A stretch of 64,000 nucleotides of DNA from Chrysemys picta bellii (GCF_011386835.1 NC_088798.1:7688001-7752000), one strand, 5' to 3'; numbered from the stretch's first letter, positions 1 through 12,631 are shown. Notes: generated by a model not told the origin, from the letters alone. Made by a program: numbers and translations.

Positions 1-360
1 CTGCTTAAGGATAGACCCAACATCATCACCACCACCCAAAAATTCACAGGCTACCCCTTTCGCTCTCTGTGCACATGCCTGCCTACCGCCTGTTCATTTT
101 CAGTTTTGCTGTCGCTATTACTAATAAACACCATTTTGAACAACGTGGAAAAGAGTGATGTCATCATATAAGTGCATAAGACAGGAAGCCCAACGGAGGC
201 TCAAAACAGTGAAACTGACTATACACAAAATGCTGTCAAACACACAAAGTAAACAAAATGCAGAAAAATAGTTTCCTCCAGTCTGTTCAGTTAGGGCATC
301 TAAAGCATTACTTATCATTGTTTCATAATTTTCAGATGGATATTTGATTGACAAATTGAT

Positions 361-450
361 GGTCGCCTGAAGAAGTGAGGTTTTTACCCACGAAAGCTTA
401 TGCCCAAATAAATCTGTTAGTCTTTAAGGTGCCACCAGACTCCTTGTTGT
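361..450 (+). mobile_element. Penelope-like element terminal fragment with hammerhead-like core
   Basis: The terminal-repeat sequence shared with the PLE copies at 6.3, 36.8 and 38.5 kb: CTGAAGA, a stem-II-like hairpin, CACGAAAGCTTATGC, then GTTAGTCTTTAAGGTGCCACC. The residue at the expected cleavage pair is CC rather than TC, so the ribozyme is probably inactive. It lies in the SPATA6L intron after exon 6. Confidence 0.7.
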
Positions 451-889
451 TTTTTAAAATGAAGTCTTCATCTCCATTACAAAAATAATTTCTCAAGATA
501 ATTACAATTATACTTTATTTATTGGTTTGTTTTGTTTTTAATAATTTGTCATCTCCAGGTTCACCCAGCTACTGTTAGATAATGACGAGAAGACAACTTC
601 CCAACTCCACACACATCAGGGACTCGCCCCTCAGCTGATCACAGGATATGGCAGTTGTTAATTATTTTGTATTGGAGGAACTCTCAGCACCTACTGTCAA
701 GCACCTAGCCTTCTCTTTACTCATGCTTGATTAAAAATTTAATCAAGTTGTCAAGCACCTCTGACAACTGTTTTACTCAAAACAAAAGGATGAAAAAAGT
801 TTGTAGGGAGTAGCACATGCAAACATTTGACAGCGCAGCTGTCAATTTCAATCTGGAAATTAAATCACAAACAGTTAAATTATGCTAAC
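448..889. other. SPATA6L intron, AT-rich, unassigned
   Basis: Downstream intron sequence following exon 6 in gene orientation. No repeat family or exon recognised. The short minus-strand open frame at 121-354 on the other side of the PLE fragment has no splice sites or family match that I recognise. Confidence 0.5.
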
Positions 890-970
890 CTGTACATGAA
901 TCCTTCCTGAACTTAACAGGCTTTCTGTAATAAGGGAGCTGGTAGAAAATCTCAATTTTGGTGCAATTCC
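890..970 (-). CDS. SPATA6L: SPATA6L coding exon 6
   Basis: Twenty-seven codons, phase 0 on both sides, beginning GIAPKLRFSTSSLITES and ending GRIHVQ, between a TTCTAG acceptor and a GTTAGC donor. The APK-L-FSTSS-ITE pattern continues the SPATA6 domain directly from exon 5. It is the last exon I could find: nothing convincing for exon 7 is visible in positions 1-887, so the transcript continues beyond the window. Confidence 0.88.
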
Positions 971-3187
971 CTAGAAGAGAGACAATAATTGAACATCAAG
1001 CTCCAACTAAAGATAAAGGGTATCAAAGAAATAAATGTCACCTAATGTAACAAACCATTCCTAATTTTAAACCATTTCCTTTGTTAATTTCAGCCTTTAA
1101 TAAAGATAATTAGAAAAGACAGAACAGCAATGGTAAATGTCAAGAAGATAACATTTGCATTTCTGACAATTCAATTACAGATGATTACATTGCTTTTGTA
1201 CAACAATTAAGGTCTGACTTTTATTTTAATATATTTCTTTGTCAAAAGCAGTTTTAAAGATTTTTCATGTCATGTTACAACATCAATAAAAATTCAAGTA
1301 ATGCTTTGCAAGTTTCATTCCTACTGACTTCGCAAACTTATTTATAAACACATTATTGCTTGTGGCTTATGCTAAACTATTGTTTTTCTATTTACTTATA
1401 TGTGAACTTTTGGTATTCACTGACTGTGTATAATGTTAGAAAAAAAATGTATACAGAATTAAGGGCCATACCATGTTCTGCAGATCAAGGGACAGCGGGA
1501 CCCATCCACACATGCATTTTTCTCAGCTGTGCAGAAGAGAGCTAGGGGTTGGCTGTCCCTAGGGAACCTTATCCTCCAGCCCCTCCCAGCACCACACATC
1601 TATCCATGTGCAGATCCCCAGACCTGCAGAGGACACTGGGGTCTAGGTATCTGAACATGGAAATGGTGGGGAGAGGGAGACAGGAGGGTAAGGGCTGGGA
1701 CATTCTGCAGGACAGCCTGGGGGTCCTGGGCACTGTCACAGGTGGTAGAGAAGGTGTACTACCACAGAAAGACAGAGGGGCTTTGGATTCAGTATGGAGG
1801 CAAAGGACCTCTTCCCCAGTAGATCTCCAAGATCATCCGAGATTTCAAGGTAGCCTTCTTCCATTGTGAACCCTGCTTCCGTCACCCTAAGAATTTTGGG
1901 GGAACTCCATGAGTGAGACCTTTCTCTGCCCCTTCTTCCCCCACGCCTACGCCACTGATTTCCCTACCCTCCATGAGATGGCATGATCTGGCCCCAACGT
2001 AGAGTACTGAAATCAGAAGTGCAAGAGACAAAGCCCAACGTGATCTTCGTTACCTTTAGCCATGACAATCATCAGCGCCCTGGATGGTGACAAATTCAAT
2101 CTAGTGGTTAATTTTAGTGAAAAAGTCAAACCACAGGGTATAAACACATCTTAAAGCTGACCTTCTTTAATCAGCACTCATTTTTATTATCTACATGAAT
2201 TATCAACTGTCTAAAAAGGAGAAAATTAGAATTAATACATCTCCTATGAAAAGCCTCAGTAAAGTGCCTACTGTTCTTAAAGAGACCAAGAATTATTACA
2301 GAAACTTTAGACATTTGTTCAACAGAGAAACCGTTTCTTGAGAGCAAGTTTGGACTAGCACCTAGGTATTATAGCAATGGATGCCTCAGAAAACCCCACA
2401 GACTAGCAACAAGAGAGGACAAAGAGTCTCAACTCCTTTGTTCTAATTACTACTCTGCCACTGGCTTGAGGGTGTAGGCATCCTTGGGCAAATTACTCAG
2501 CCTCTCTGTGCCAACTGTTTACCCAGCTGTCAAATGGGTATAAAATGAACTAGATCAAGGGAACACCGTAAAGCTAGTTAATGCTTATAAGGGACTTTGG
2601 AAGCATCAGATGACAGGTTTGCAACTGTTAGCAGTAAGAGGAAAAGCAGTCTGTGTTAAAAAAAAAAAACTCAGCTCCCCAATTGGGCCCCTAATGAAAG
2701 ATACTGGAGGTGAAAAAAGGTCTGTTTAAGTGATGCTGCAAATATTTCACAGAGGGAGAAGATAGTATGTTATATAAGCAGTCACAATCAGAGCAGGTTA
2801 ATCATGTTCTTAGAGGTGAGGTCTGCACAGAAATGTTGAAGAATCAGCAAAAGCATCAGCAGGACAACAACGGAGCAGGAAAAAAGAAATAAAATTGTTC
2901 TGAGAGAACTCCAGGAATGCCTTGTATTCGTATTGTGTGTTGTGAGCCTTGTAAGACATTTAGCTAGAGACATTATCAGACAAGTGCCAGCTTTCTGGAG
3001 GAGTTCTGATTTCTAATCTTGGGATTCTTTCCAACTGGCAGATTAGCAGTGCTAATCAGACACTGCTTGTCACTGCCTAGCTGAAGTCCAGAACTGTAAC
3101 CTTGCTTTTGCTACCTTTAGTATTAACACAAGAAAAAGTTACTGGGCAACAAAGCACTATTGTAGCACAGCTATCAGTCAAATATAC
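971..3187. other. SPATA6L intron with one MIR-like SINE
   Basis: Mostly AT-rich. Around 2445-2630 (plus) a MIR-like SINE core is visible: TTGGGCAAATTACTCAGCCTC, an AAATGGGTATAAAATG-type segment, then a degraded 3' half. The GC-richer stretch 1540-1870 is open in one frame but shows no splice sites or known domain. Confidence 0.5.
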
Positions 3188-4347
3188 TGTGACCTTGCAC
3201 TCTATATGTTTTATGGAAATATGCTTATGAGTGTGAATATGATGTAACTGGAATATGCTTTATGCAAAAGGTCTCTTGTGAGGTATCATAACAAAGGTTA
3301 TAAACTACTGAATATATTCCTCCTATTTGTATGCATGTATCATTCTTGTATCTAAAGCTAGAAATATGAAGTATAACTCTGAGGTCCTATTGTAATTATG
3401 CAAAGTGTGGGCAACTAATGGTGGTTTAGAATCTTGATGGCTCCCCTTGACTAGGACAACTGGTTGTAAATGGTTTATTTACTTGCAAGCCTTCCTGTGT
3501 ATGTGTGGGCCAACCCAGGAAGAATGGAGACTAAGGGTCTTACAGTGACATGTGACCATGTCACCGGATAATGAAATCCATCTTAAATCTGGTACTTTTC
3601 CATTTAGTAGGAAGGGTGGGGATCCAGAGAGACAAAAGATTCCTGCCTTGTGCCAAAGCTATAAAAGGGGGTGGAGCAGGACAAAGGGAGCTGCCAGTCA
3701 TGAGAAAACCCTTGCTTACCACCTGTGATGTCTGCTGGAACTAACAAGGACTGTACCTGGGGAAAGGATTGGGCCCAGACTAGGAAGGAGTCTAGCCCGT
3801 GAAAGAAGCTTATTGGAACATCTCTGAGGGTGAGATATTACCTGTAATCAGTTTCTTAACGTGTTAGGCTTTGACTTGCGTGTTTTTGCTTTATTTTGCT
3901 TGATGACCTACTTTGTCCTGCCTGTTATTACTTGAAACTTAAATCCTACTTTTTATAATTAATAAAATCACTTTTGTTTATTAATAAACCCAGAGTAAGT
4001 GATTAATACCTGGGGGAGCAAACAGCTGTGCATATCTCTCTACCAGTGTTATAGAGGGCGGACAATTTATGAATTTACCCTGTATAAATTTAATTTGGGG
4101 GTTGGATCCCATTGGGAGCTGGGTGTCTGGTGCTGCAGACAAGTAACCTGCTGAGCTATTTTTGGTTAAAGTCTGCAGCTTTGGGGGCATGGCCCAGCCC
4201 CTGGGTCTGTGCTGCAGCAGGCCGGCGTGTCTGGCTCAACAAGGCAGGGTTCTGGAGTCCCAAGCTGGCAGGAAAAAATGGCTCAGAGGAAATTTCAGCA
4301 TATCAGGTGACAGTCCCAAGGGGATCTCTGTGACCGAACCCGTCACA
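3188..4347 (+). mobile_element. ERV solo LTR (about 1.16 kb)
   Basis: The element begins TGTGAC and ends GTCACA (6-bp inverted termini, TG...CA). It is flanked by TATAC at 3183-3187 and TACAC at 4348-4352, a 5-bp target duplication with one mismatch. Inside are a TATA box (CTATAAAAGGGG, 3659) and poly(A) signals AATAAA (3961 and near 3983), in the usual U3-R-U5 order. No gag/pol/env sequence is attached, so it is a recombined solo LTR. It lies in the SPATA6L intron between exons 6 and 5, antisense to the gene. Confidence 0.8.
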
Positions 4348-4352
4348 TACAC

Positions 4353-5299
4353 TTATTACGGCAGCTTGTTATAACTTTTCTTGTGGGAAGAACTCAATTG
4401 ACTAGTGTGGAAATAAGGTGAGTACTTTTGGTTCTCAAGATCATGATTAATATTTTACCATTTGCAATAAAATTTACATACATTGATTGCTGCCCACCGG
4501 AACAGCAAGTAGATCTTACTGGTGCAGCTTAGAACACCCTTCGCCCAAGAGGGAAGAGAGCAAAGGGGTGGGACAGAAGCACAGAAACACCCATCATTCC
4601 AAACCTCAGGAATCTGAAGCAGTTTAGAGAGTAGAGGGAGACCCACTCAAAAGGAAACACAGCTGGTATGATGGGGATCTGGGAAGGAACATTTGAGACT
4701 CTATCATCTTGGTTTGGAAGGGGAGGTTGTTTCCCTCATGGCTGCCCAAACCATCAGCTAGAGAAAGGAGACGCAAATTGTTTAAATTATTCTTGGGGTA
4801 CAGTCATTACCCACATTACCCCATATAAACCATTCCATGTTTCTGGGAGGGAGGAGGTACACATGCTTCTGCAGGAACGGATTTCACCATCTAAACTGCT
4901 CCACATACTTTCCTGGGGGTGAGAGAGACTGGAGCACCTTTTCCCATTCCATCATTCCAGTCTTTTTAGGGCTGCTACAGCTTCATTATGCAGCTGCCAA
5001 TGCCCCAGCTGGCTCTGCTCAACACCTCAACAAGAATCAAAGGCCCTAAAGCACAGCTGAACTACTATGGTTCATTACAGGGATTGTTGCAAAAAGCCAA
5101 CTATCTGGACGCTTGTATCACAAAGAGGTAGACAGCCTTTCAAAATGAATACAAATACGTTTGATTTACCATAAAGAATTTGGGGAGACATGAACTAGCT
5201 TTTCAATGGAATTAAAGAATTCCAAATTTTAATTAAAAAAATTCTAATAAGCTTCATATTTAATACTACTCCACCATCAAATATTTAAATAAATAAATA
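4353..5299. other. SPATA6L intron, unassigned
   Basis: No exon, RNA gene or repeat recognised. The open frames at 4455-5049 have no splice context or family resemblance. Confidence 0.4.
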
Positions 5300-5486
5300 A
5301 ATTAATGGAGATGTCCTATCTCCTAGAACTGGAAGGGACCTTGAAAGGTCATCGAGTCCAGCCCCCTGCCTTCACTAGCAGGACCAAGTACTGATTTTGC
5401 CCCAGATCCCTAAGTGGCCCCCTCAAGGATTGAACTCACAACCCTGGGTTTAGCAGGCCAATGCTCAAACCACTGAGCTATCCCTA
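5300..5486 (-). mobile_element. tRNA-derived SINE with CR1-like 3' tail
   Basis: Read on the minus strand: a tRNA-like head with A box TAGCTCAGTGG and B box GGTTGTGAGTTCAATCC, a middle segment, then a CR1-like tail (GGACTCGATGACCTTTCAAG, GGTCCCTTCCAG) and a short ATTT-repeat end. This matches the turtle Pol III SINE type described as using CR1 machinery. A second copy is at 16713-16890. Confidence 0.85.
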
Positions 5487-5949
5487 CTTTATTGTAAGTC
5501 CTAAACAACAATGTATATTAGGACTATTTTCTTTGGGAAAAAACCTTCCTATTAATATTAGAAGTTACCCTAATGCAGTATGATTTGCTTTTATATTGTA
5601 TCTATCATCAAACTAAATATATTTGATAACATGCAGATAGGATGCTAAAAAAAAAAAAAGGTATGTATAGAACAGTTATTGGGGAATCTTCCAAAACAAG
5701 GTGCACCTGTGTATTGAATTTTGACATAAAAACACTCCTGATCCAGATCTGGATTGGTTATAAGCAGGCTTCAAATTGCATCACATGATGTTACAATTTT
5801 GTGGTACAGGAGAAATCGCTTACACACACCTATTTGGATTCCAACTCACCCAACTAAATGTTCATTTAAACAAAGTTCATTCAAATACAACCTATCATCA
5901 TAAGCCCATCTCTGCTACTCAAGTCATTTAAATGAAGTATGCTCAGACT

Positions 5950-6408
5950 CCAATGTGAAACTGCAGAACTGGAAATAATTTCAAACTGGACACCATCAAA
6001 TTAGGCCTGAATAAAGACTGGGAGTGGATGTGTCATTACAAGACCTAATTTTACCATACTAATTTCCCTCTACCGTCACACCTTCTTGTCAACTGTTTGA
6101 AATGGGCCACCCTCATTACCACTACAAAAGTGATTTTTCCTCCCTTGATATTCTACTGTTAATTGAATTGTCTCGTTACACTGACACCCCCCGCCCACCA
6201 CCACCACTTGGTAAGGCAACTCCCATCTTTTCATGTGCTGTAATATATATATACTATAATATATATACACCATGCATCTGATGAAGTAGGTTTTAGATCA
6301 CGAAAGCTTATGCCCAAATAAACGTGTTAGTCTCTAAGGTGCCACAAGGACTCCTAGTTGTTTTTGCTGATACAGACTAACACGGCTACCACTCTGAAAC
6401 CTGTCACC
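5950..6408 (+). mobile_element. Penelope-like element, 5'-truncated
   Basis: Starts in the end of the GIY-YIG endonuclease reading (LDTIKLGLNKDWEW-like), continues through a 3' untranslated part with an AT dinucleotide run (6241-6270), and ends in the terminal repeat with CTGATGA ... CACGAAAGCTTATGC and GACTAACACGGCTACCACTC. Coding capacity is lost. Intronic in SPATA6L. Confidence 0.8.
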
Positions 6409-6409
6409 T

Positions 6410-7422
6410 CTATTTGTAACTGACAGGGTGATTTTCAGGTTGCCCTTATGGGGCACAGTGTACCAGCTGCAAGCCATTTTTGACCTTTAATCATGAATTT
6501 AAGAAATCTAGTAGTAACTGACAGGTCAATTGAGCCCCAAATCATCCCAATCTCAGTGTTCTGTCACTTTAATGATATCTCCTTTAAAGTTGCTTTCAGG
6601 ACTACCCCATTCCCATCTGAGAATCGTCAGCTTTAAACGCCTACCAAGGTGCAGGCTGAGACCAAACTTATTTTCATTTAGTGTACATTTGAGCCCGCAG
6701 CTACAAAAGATCAATGCTAATTCATTCTGTTCACTTTGCCAATCACCCCTCAGCTATTATGGCTTTTTTGAAAGCCTAAATGTGGCTAGTTTCTAAAATG
6801 GCTTGGCCAGTCAATGTGAATGGAGGCTAAAGAGAGTTTGACAAGTTCTAGAAGGGACAACCAAAGCTATAACAGTGTCTAAACCAAGTTTTAATACAGG
6901 TTATGATTATTCATTCTTATTGTGTGAGATCCCTTAAGCCCCAATGAGTGCTGGAGACACACTGCACACAGTGCTGTACAAACAGATGGATCAACGGACC
7001 TTCACCCAGAGGGTTTCCGATGTAACTGGAGACAAAAATGCAACAAAAAGAGTAAGTGGGGGAGAGAGTTACCCTGTTACATAGTTCAACTGCTGTAAAA
7101 TTTGATGGTTCCTGCTGGTAGTAAATCTGGCTTCCCACCCACTGGATGGGTGAAAAGAAGAAATAAGGGCTATGGTACTATATATCAAAGCAATCTAGAT
7201 ACTAACTTGTTCACATTATACAAGTATTGTTTGCACATCAAGTTAAAATAACATTTCCAGCAGACATATTCTATCTTCACAAAGTTCAGCCTTGGATTAG
7301 GACTTGCCATTTCAGGTATTGAATTATCTGTCAAAAGTAATCACTTTTGGCTTGAGGTAGATCACGAAGCTGTTTCTGTGAAACACACTGTATCATAAGT
7401 ACCATACACAGTATGCACTTAC
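6410..7422. other. SPATA6L intron, unassigned
   Basis: No confident feature. About 6930-7020 weakly resembles an old amniote interspersed repeat (GTGCTGTACAAACAG-type words). Confidence 0.35.
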
Positions 7423-7547
7423 TGTAAAACTAGAAGACCGCTTCATTAAAACTTCACGATCTGAACCATGGTGCCCACGAGTAAGCTTAGGGTCAGGGAA
7501 CAGGAAATCTCTTGTATTTTCTTCATAAGTGGCTAAAATTTCTCCCA
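7423..7547 (-). CDS. SPATA6L: SPATA6L coding exon 5
   Basis: One hundred and twenty-five nucleotides: two bases completing a Val codon, then 41 codons starting GEILATYEENTRDFLFP and ending VLMKRSSSFT. Phase 0 at the donor GTAAGT. The YEENTRDFLFPDPKLT and REVLMK segments are the basis for calling SPATA6L rather than SPATA6. A Ser-rich stretch (RSSSFT) ends the exon. Confidence 0.92.
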
Positions 7548-8837
7548 CTAAAAAGGAAATATGTACTTAATGTATTGGGAAACAGTTACACAGTGTAGAC
7601 ACCCATGCACAAGACTATGCCGAAACTAATACAAGTTTTTACCTTTAAAAATTAAGAGTAAACTCTTACTACACTAGGCCATAAGACCATTGACTAAAGT
7701 GGGACTATGCCCGATAGTAAGAATGCACAGGATTGGGCCCTTAAGCAACTTTTACTCAATACTGTATCAAATGTATGTAAATCAGACTGCCTTTGTTGCA
7801 TTAAGAGACATGTAAAAGGTTTTCCTACAACATTTCTTCAATTTCTTTCCTTCTTCCTCTCCTATGTACAGCCAATGGTTTTCTAACAGTAGCCAACTTC
7901 ACATCTGTTACTCTGTATTACAGAACAATTACGGTTGTTAATCAGAGATTTAGCCAGCTGTCAGAAAGGAATTTAGGTACAATGAAAAAGAGTATTTCAA
8001 GATCCTCAAATCTTGTTCTATTTTCTTTAAGGAAAAAACACAAGATAGATTATATAAAACTTTCAAGTTGTTCTACCACAGTTACTTTTCCAAACGTCCA
8101 TTATAAGCTATCTCAGAGCCCCTGAAATTAACGTTCTCCTTCTAAAATCTCCTACACTCCCACAACAACAAAATCCACACTCTGTGTTTCTTTGTATAAA
8201 TATCCCAGTGAGCCACTGAGAGAAACAAGTATTTTCTTGCTTGCTGTGGTGTTAAGGACCTGTAACTATGGGTGCTTTTAATTCCACAGTTCTCAAACAA
8301 GTCCTGCTTCAAATGCAGATTTATATTATCCATGGGAACATTTGAATTTCATTAAGATAGATTTTTTATAATCACACAAACCTATAACAGAAATATGACA
8401 AATCGTTATTTATTATCTTCACCTCTCCCCAGAGACCTGTAATATTTATAGCGTGGATAAGGGTTTTCCCCAGCGGTCACCATTAAAATAAAAGAAAAGT
8501 GTCATTTTGAGAACAAGATTATGCACTTTCAAACCTCACAGGCAGACACACCACAAGTGAATTTTGATGCCTTTAATAAGTGTGCATTGAGTGATTTCGG
8601 TTTATTTTCAATTTTTAAAGTATTATCACTTTTGTAAGCCTGAAAATGGAACATTTCAATATTAGCTTTATTCTCTTTCAAAAATGAGATCCTCTTGATC
8701 TATTAACATTTTATATTCAGGAGGACTATTTGTTGAAGAGCTTTCTACATGGTTTGTATGTTGAGAAAAATGATTGTACGTCCTCATGGAAATTCACCTA
8801 TTAAACTGCATAATTTATGAAGAGATTGATACAATAC
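7548..8837. other. SPATA6L intron between exons 5 and 4
   Basis: AT-rich intron; no repeat or exon recognised. Confidence 0.5.
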
Positions 8838-8879
8838 CTGGAGGAACAAGTTGTATTAGTTCAAGTACTGCTGTGTCAA
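8838..8879 (-). CDS. SPATA6L: SPATA6L coding exon 4
   Basis: Forty-two nucleotides encoding DTAVLELIQLVPP between two split codons. The acceptor is TTTCTAG and the donor is GTATTG. The sequence is typical of SPATA6 proteins. The human SPATA6L protein I recall lacks this segment, which suggests exon loss or skipping in that lineage. Because the exon is a multiple of three (42 nt), skipping it keeps the frame. Confidence 0.88.
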
Positions 8880-9406
8880 CTAGAAAGGAAAAAAAGTTTT
8901 TTCATAAGTCAAAAAATAAACTATGATCAGAAGTAATTTTAATATGCAAAGTAAAAGAGCAACCATTCACTGATTTAAACATCTCAACAATGTATGGGCT
9001 AATGGAATAAGTACAATTATGATGTACCAATAATAAGAGCAGATTATGAACACTTTATATGAATACTACAAATCTAAGCTAACACAATGGAGCCCTTAGG
9101 CACTACCATAATGCAAATAATAAATTATTGGCTCAAGCTTATAACAGACACTGTCAAGTTTGGCAGTAGATGGATTCAATCCTCTGAAGAGACTACAGAG
9201 AAGCCATGAACTTTGGATCCTGTTCTGGACTATAATTCTCGCATTGTTTAAGGGGACCTAGATTTGGAGTTTTAGTTCAGGAACAATACTTTTTTAATAC
9301 GATTCATCATGCTCAATGTATGGCAACATTGTTCATTGTGGAGTCACTCTGTTTAATAAAATCACAATCACTTGACAAGGTTAAACACTCAGTGAAGTTC
9401 AAAGTA

Positions 9407-9614
9407 CACCTCTACCCAGATATAACGCTGTCCTTGGGAGCCAAAAAAATCTTACCGCGTTATAGGTGAAACTGCGTTATAGCGAACTTGCTTTGATCCA
9501 CCAGAGTGCACAGTCCATGTGTCCCGTCCCCCCCCCCCCCCCCCGGAGCACTGCTTTACCGCGTTATATCCGAATTCGTGTTATATTGGGTCATGTTATA
9601 TCGGGGTAGAGGTG
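9407..9614. mobile_element. TA-flanked MITE (Tc1/mariner-like ends)
   Basis: Inverted termini (CACCTCTACCC...AGATATAACG on the left, TTATATCGGGGTAGAGGTG on the right) are flanked by TA on both sides, as expected for a Tc1/mariner target duplication. Internal words (GCGTTATAG, CCGCGTTATA) recur in inverted form. A C-homopolymer of about 19 bases interrupts it near 9527-9545. No transposase. A second copy is at 52314-52486. Confidence 0.75.
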
Positions 9615-9616
9615 TA

Positions 9617-10585
9617 TTTGAACAGAGCTTGCTATATGTGGTCAGTTTGTTGAGTTCCTGAAGTCTTTGTATGTGAATAAGCTACGTTTTTAACTGTTTT
9701 AAATTTCGCTCTCTTGAATACACTAGAAGAAATGTATAATTTAGAGATTTCTGGAAGTGACCTCTTATTTATCTGTATTCCTGGTAAGTTATTACTATCA
9801 AAAGAAGCCATCACATCTCTAAAACTTTCCTAGGCTCACATTTGAAGGATCACACATTGAGCAATGAGTATTTCCTTGAATGATCACACGTATTTGTAGC
9901 AGATCATTCTTAAGCCACTAGTGTTTCAAAGATATAGTAAGGATGTTTTCCTATCTAACCCCTCAACTCTCAAAAATATCTTTAGATTCCATATTATTAA
10001 TATATTAGCCACCAAGGGCTAGATCCACAAAGGAATTCAGGTATCTAAATGCCATTTTAGGCACTCAAGTTTCAAACTTTAGATCTTCTAAAACCCCTAC
10101 TCAGTGGTCACATAATCCCGTAGGAACCTACATTAACCAGACCCCTAAGTTTCCACTGGTAAAGTCCCTTAAGCATCTAAATTTGTGACTGTGGGCATGA
10201 GCAAAACTGTTTAAATCCTGACACTGCTGAGCAGCTCGGAACCCAGCTCATGCAGGGCTCTCAATCTCTTCTGTTAAAGCTGTTCTACTTTATATGAAAT
10301 ACTTAAATATTCCTTGAAGCAGGGACTGGACCAGAGTCTCCCGGAAAGAGCACTAACTACTAGGAGACAGAGTCTCTCTTTTTCTTTTGCCCCATGATTA
10401 TTTTTAAGGGACTTAACTCCCCACTGCATTCTATACAGAGTCCAAGCACCAAACTCGGGGCCATGAATTCTGCTGGGAAGCAGAATGCCTACATATTAGG
10501 CACCACAATACCGAGCCTAAGCCCTCTTTCTGAGGATCTAGCCCTAGGTGCATACAATATAATGTATATAAAAAGCAAAACCTAC
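9617..10585. other. SPATA6L intron between exons 4 and 3
   Basis: Largely unassigned. Around 10010-10220 it resembles a common turtle repeat with TTTAGGCA/GGTATCTAAAT-type words, but boundaries cannot be set. Confidence 0.4.
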
Positions 10586-10634
10586 ATTCAAGTAGCTCAA
10601 CAAGTTCTCCAGGATCAACTACATCAGTAAATAC
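10586..10634 (-). CDS. SPATA6L: SPATA6L coding exon 3
   Basis: Forty-nine nucleotides: sixteen codons (VFTDVVDPGELVELLE) plus one base. The acceptor is TTTTAG and the donor is T|GTAGG. A second GT four bases downstream would create a stop after joining, so the upstream donor is chosen. The split codon completes as Phe with exon 4. The VDPGELVELLE motif is shared by SPATA6 and SPATA6L. Confidence 0.88.
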
Positions 10635-12631
10635 CTAAAACAAAAGATTAAAAGCAATGTAATGGACACATTTGATCAGAAATAAAAGATGTGCTTAGAG
10701 AAAACTAAAGTTTGCCTTTGATTGATTATTGCAAACAGTACTATTCCCCATAGGGAAAACAACAGAAAACTGAAATTATAACCTGGCACTGAGACAGAAT
10801 CTATTTCTTAGAAAGACGGCACTTTTGGTCAGCTGATTTCTAACCATTTCAAGATTCTTCCTCTCCATCTAAATTATGTGAGCCAATCACATGAACATGC
10901 AAGTGCAGTCTGCACAAATTTCAGCAATATAAAAGACAAATAGCTAATCTTGTTAGAAAAGTTCATTTTTCATCTTTAACTGAAAAAGATGAAAGGGACA
11001 ATGTCAGCAGCTTTTTTAATTATTGGGTTTTCTACACTGAGCAATCCCACAATTTTCTTAGATATTTGAAAATAGAATTATTTTCCCTTTTGTTTTTTCT
11101 TCTTTCCATTTGTATAATGTTGATAATTCTTCTGGCACTTGTAACTGAACTTAAAATAATGTGGCACATTTCCATTACATTCTTGTTTGTGCATAACTAT
11201 TACTGATCATGTCAGCACCACCCTGGGAATACCGTTCATTCACTAACTACCGCTGTAAAGCCAAGAAGAGCAGCTCTCCAAAACATTTTTGCAAGTCCTG
11301 CTAAAATAATGACTAGTTTATTATAATTTCTAGGGGAAAACAGATTAAGTTATAGTTAAACTGCAGAAGAACAACTCCGCTGAACAGTTGCAAAGCATGC
11401 CTAAATTGTACTCTATTGACAATATGCTAAGTTTTCATCCTCAGAATATGGACTGTAGCATTACAGAATCTTTCAATGAGATTTGTAAACAAACATCACA
11501 CCCAATTAGAGGGCAAACAGCAATTTTAGCTGCAGACAGTAGTGTTGGACGTTCAGCAGCTGGCACTCTTCCTACCAATTCAATACTGAGCCACTGCCTC
11601 TGCATGCTGTTGAGGGACACCCTACTGCTGGAGGTACCAAACTTTTGAAGATGTAAAAGTAGAGAACCTGAATACCTCAAGCTATTAAATGACACTCTTT
11701 GTAAGAGCACGGATGTTATTCCCACTGCTCTGGCTAAATTCCTACTTAAGAAATTGCACTCTATAAATACACCTAGATTTCTCCCTCAGTTTCAGTTGAA
11801 TACAGTAATCAGCACTTCCTGTCCTAAGTTGTTTTGTACTCTAGTTATGCACTGTTAAATAGCTGCTATGTTCCATTTCCACCTTGCCTTTCAATGGTGG
11901 GTGAAATTATCCCTCTCCATGCCTTACCTATCTCACAAAGGTATTGTTGAGGCTTAATTAGTCAGTCTTTGAAAGTGCTTTGGGATACTTGGATGAAAAG
12001 CACTAGAGACATGCAAAGTATTGTTATTCATGAGTAGTCAAAAACCGGAATCATGTTTGTAAGGTACAGAATTTCATTATTCCTATGGCACTCACAATGA
12101 AACTAGTAGGGACACAGAAGAGGCGATAGGCAACGGTAAATTACAAGGCTATAGTGCCATCAAGGGGACTCTTGCGACGTCAAACCAGGAAAGAACAGCT
12201 CATATGGAGAGAGCTGTCACCAGAAAGCCCAATCTCATATTCCATCTTTTTGCTACCAATAGTTTTTATAATCTAATTCTGTGATTTTTAATTTTCATTC
12301 TTCTCCCTATTCCCTACTTTTATTTTCCATTTTGACCTACATTTAAGAAGCATAACACTTGGCAGGAACTAAGAGGAACTATTGGGGAAAAAAAGGTCAT
12401 TTCGTAAAAGAAGAACGAACAAAAACCAAAAAATCCTTATGATATACTATGGTCATATCCTCACAAATTTATTTTAAATTACCATATCTATATTGAAAAA
12501 ACAAATGTCTTCTGTGTTGAAGAGCTGCTGAAATTAGTAGTAATACAATACCATGTTCAGTTTGATCATTTGTGTTTGGGGATTCTGGGTCTTTGTTTTT
12601 TAAATGCTCATGTCTGATGTTATGCTCATAC
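10635..12631. other. SPATA6L intron between exons 3 and 2
   Basis: Mostly unassigned. Around 11885-12035 (plus) the 3' half of a MIR-like SINE is visible: TTGTTGAGGCTTAATTAGTC, then AAGTGCTTTGGGATACTTGG, GATGAAAAGCACTA and GCAAAGTATTGTTATT. Confidence 0.5.

Noticed and set aside
121..354. 77-codon minus-strand frame next to the PLE fragment
   Set aside because: Not flanked by usable splice sites, does not continue the SPATA6L phase after exon 6, and matches no family I recognise.
5300..5486. tRNA gene
   Set aside because: A and B boxes are present, but the sequence continues into a CR1-like tail and cannot fold as a complete tRNA; it is a SINE.
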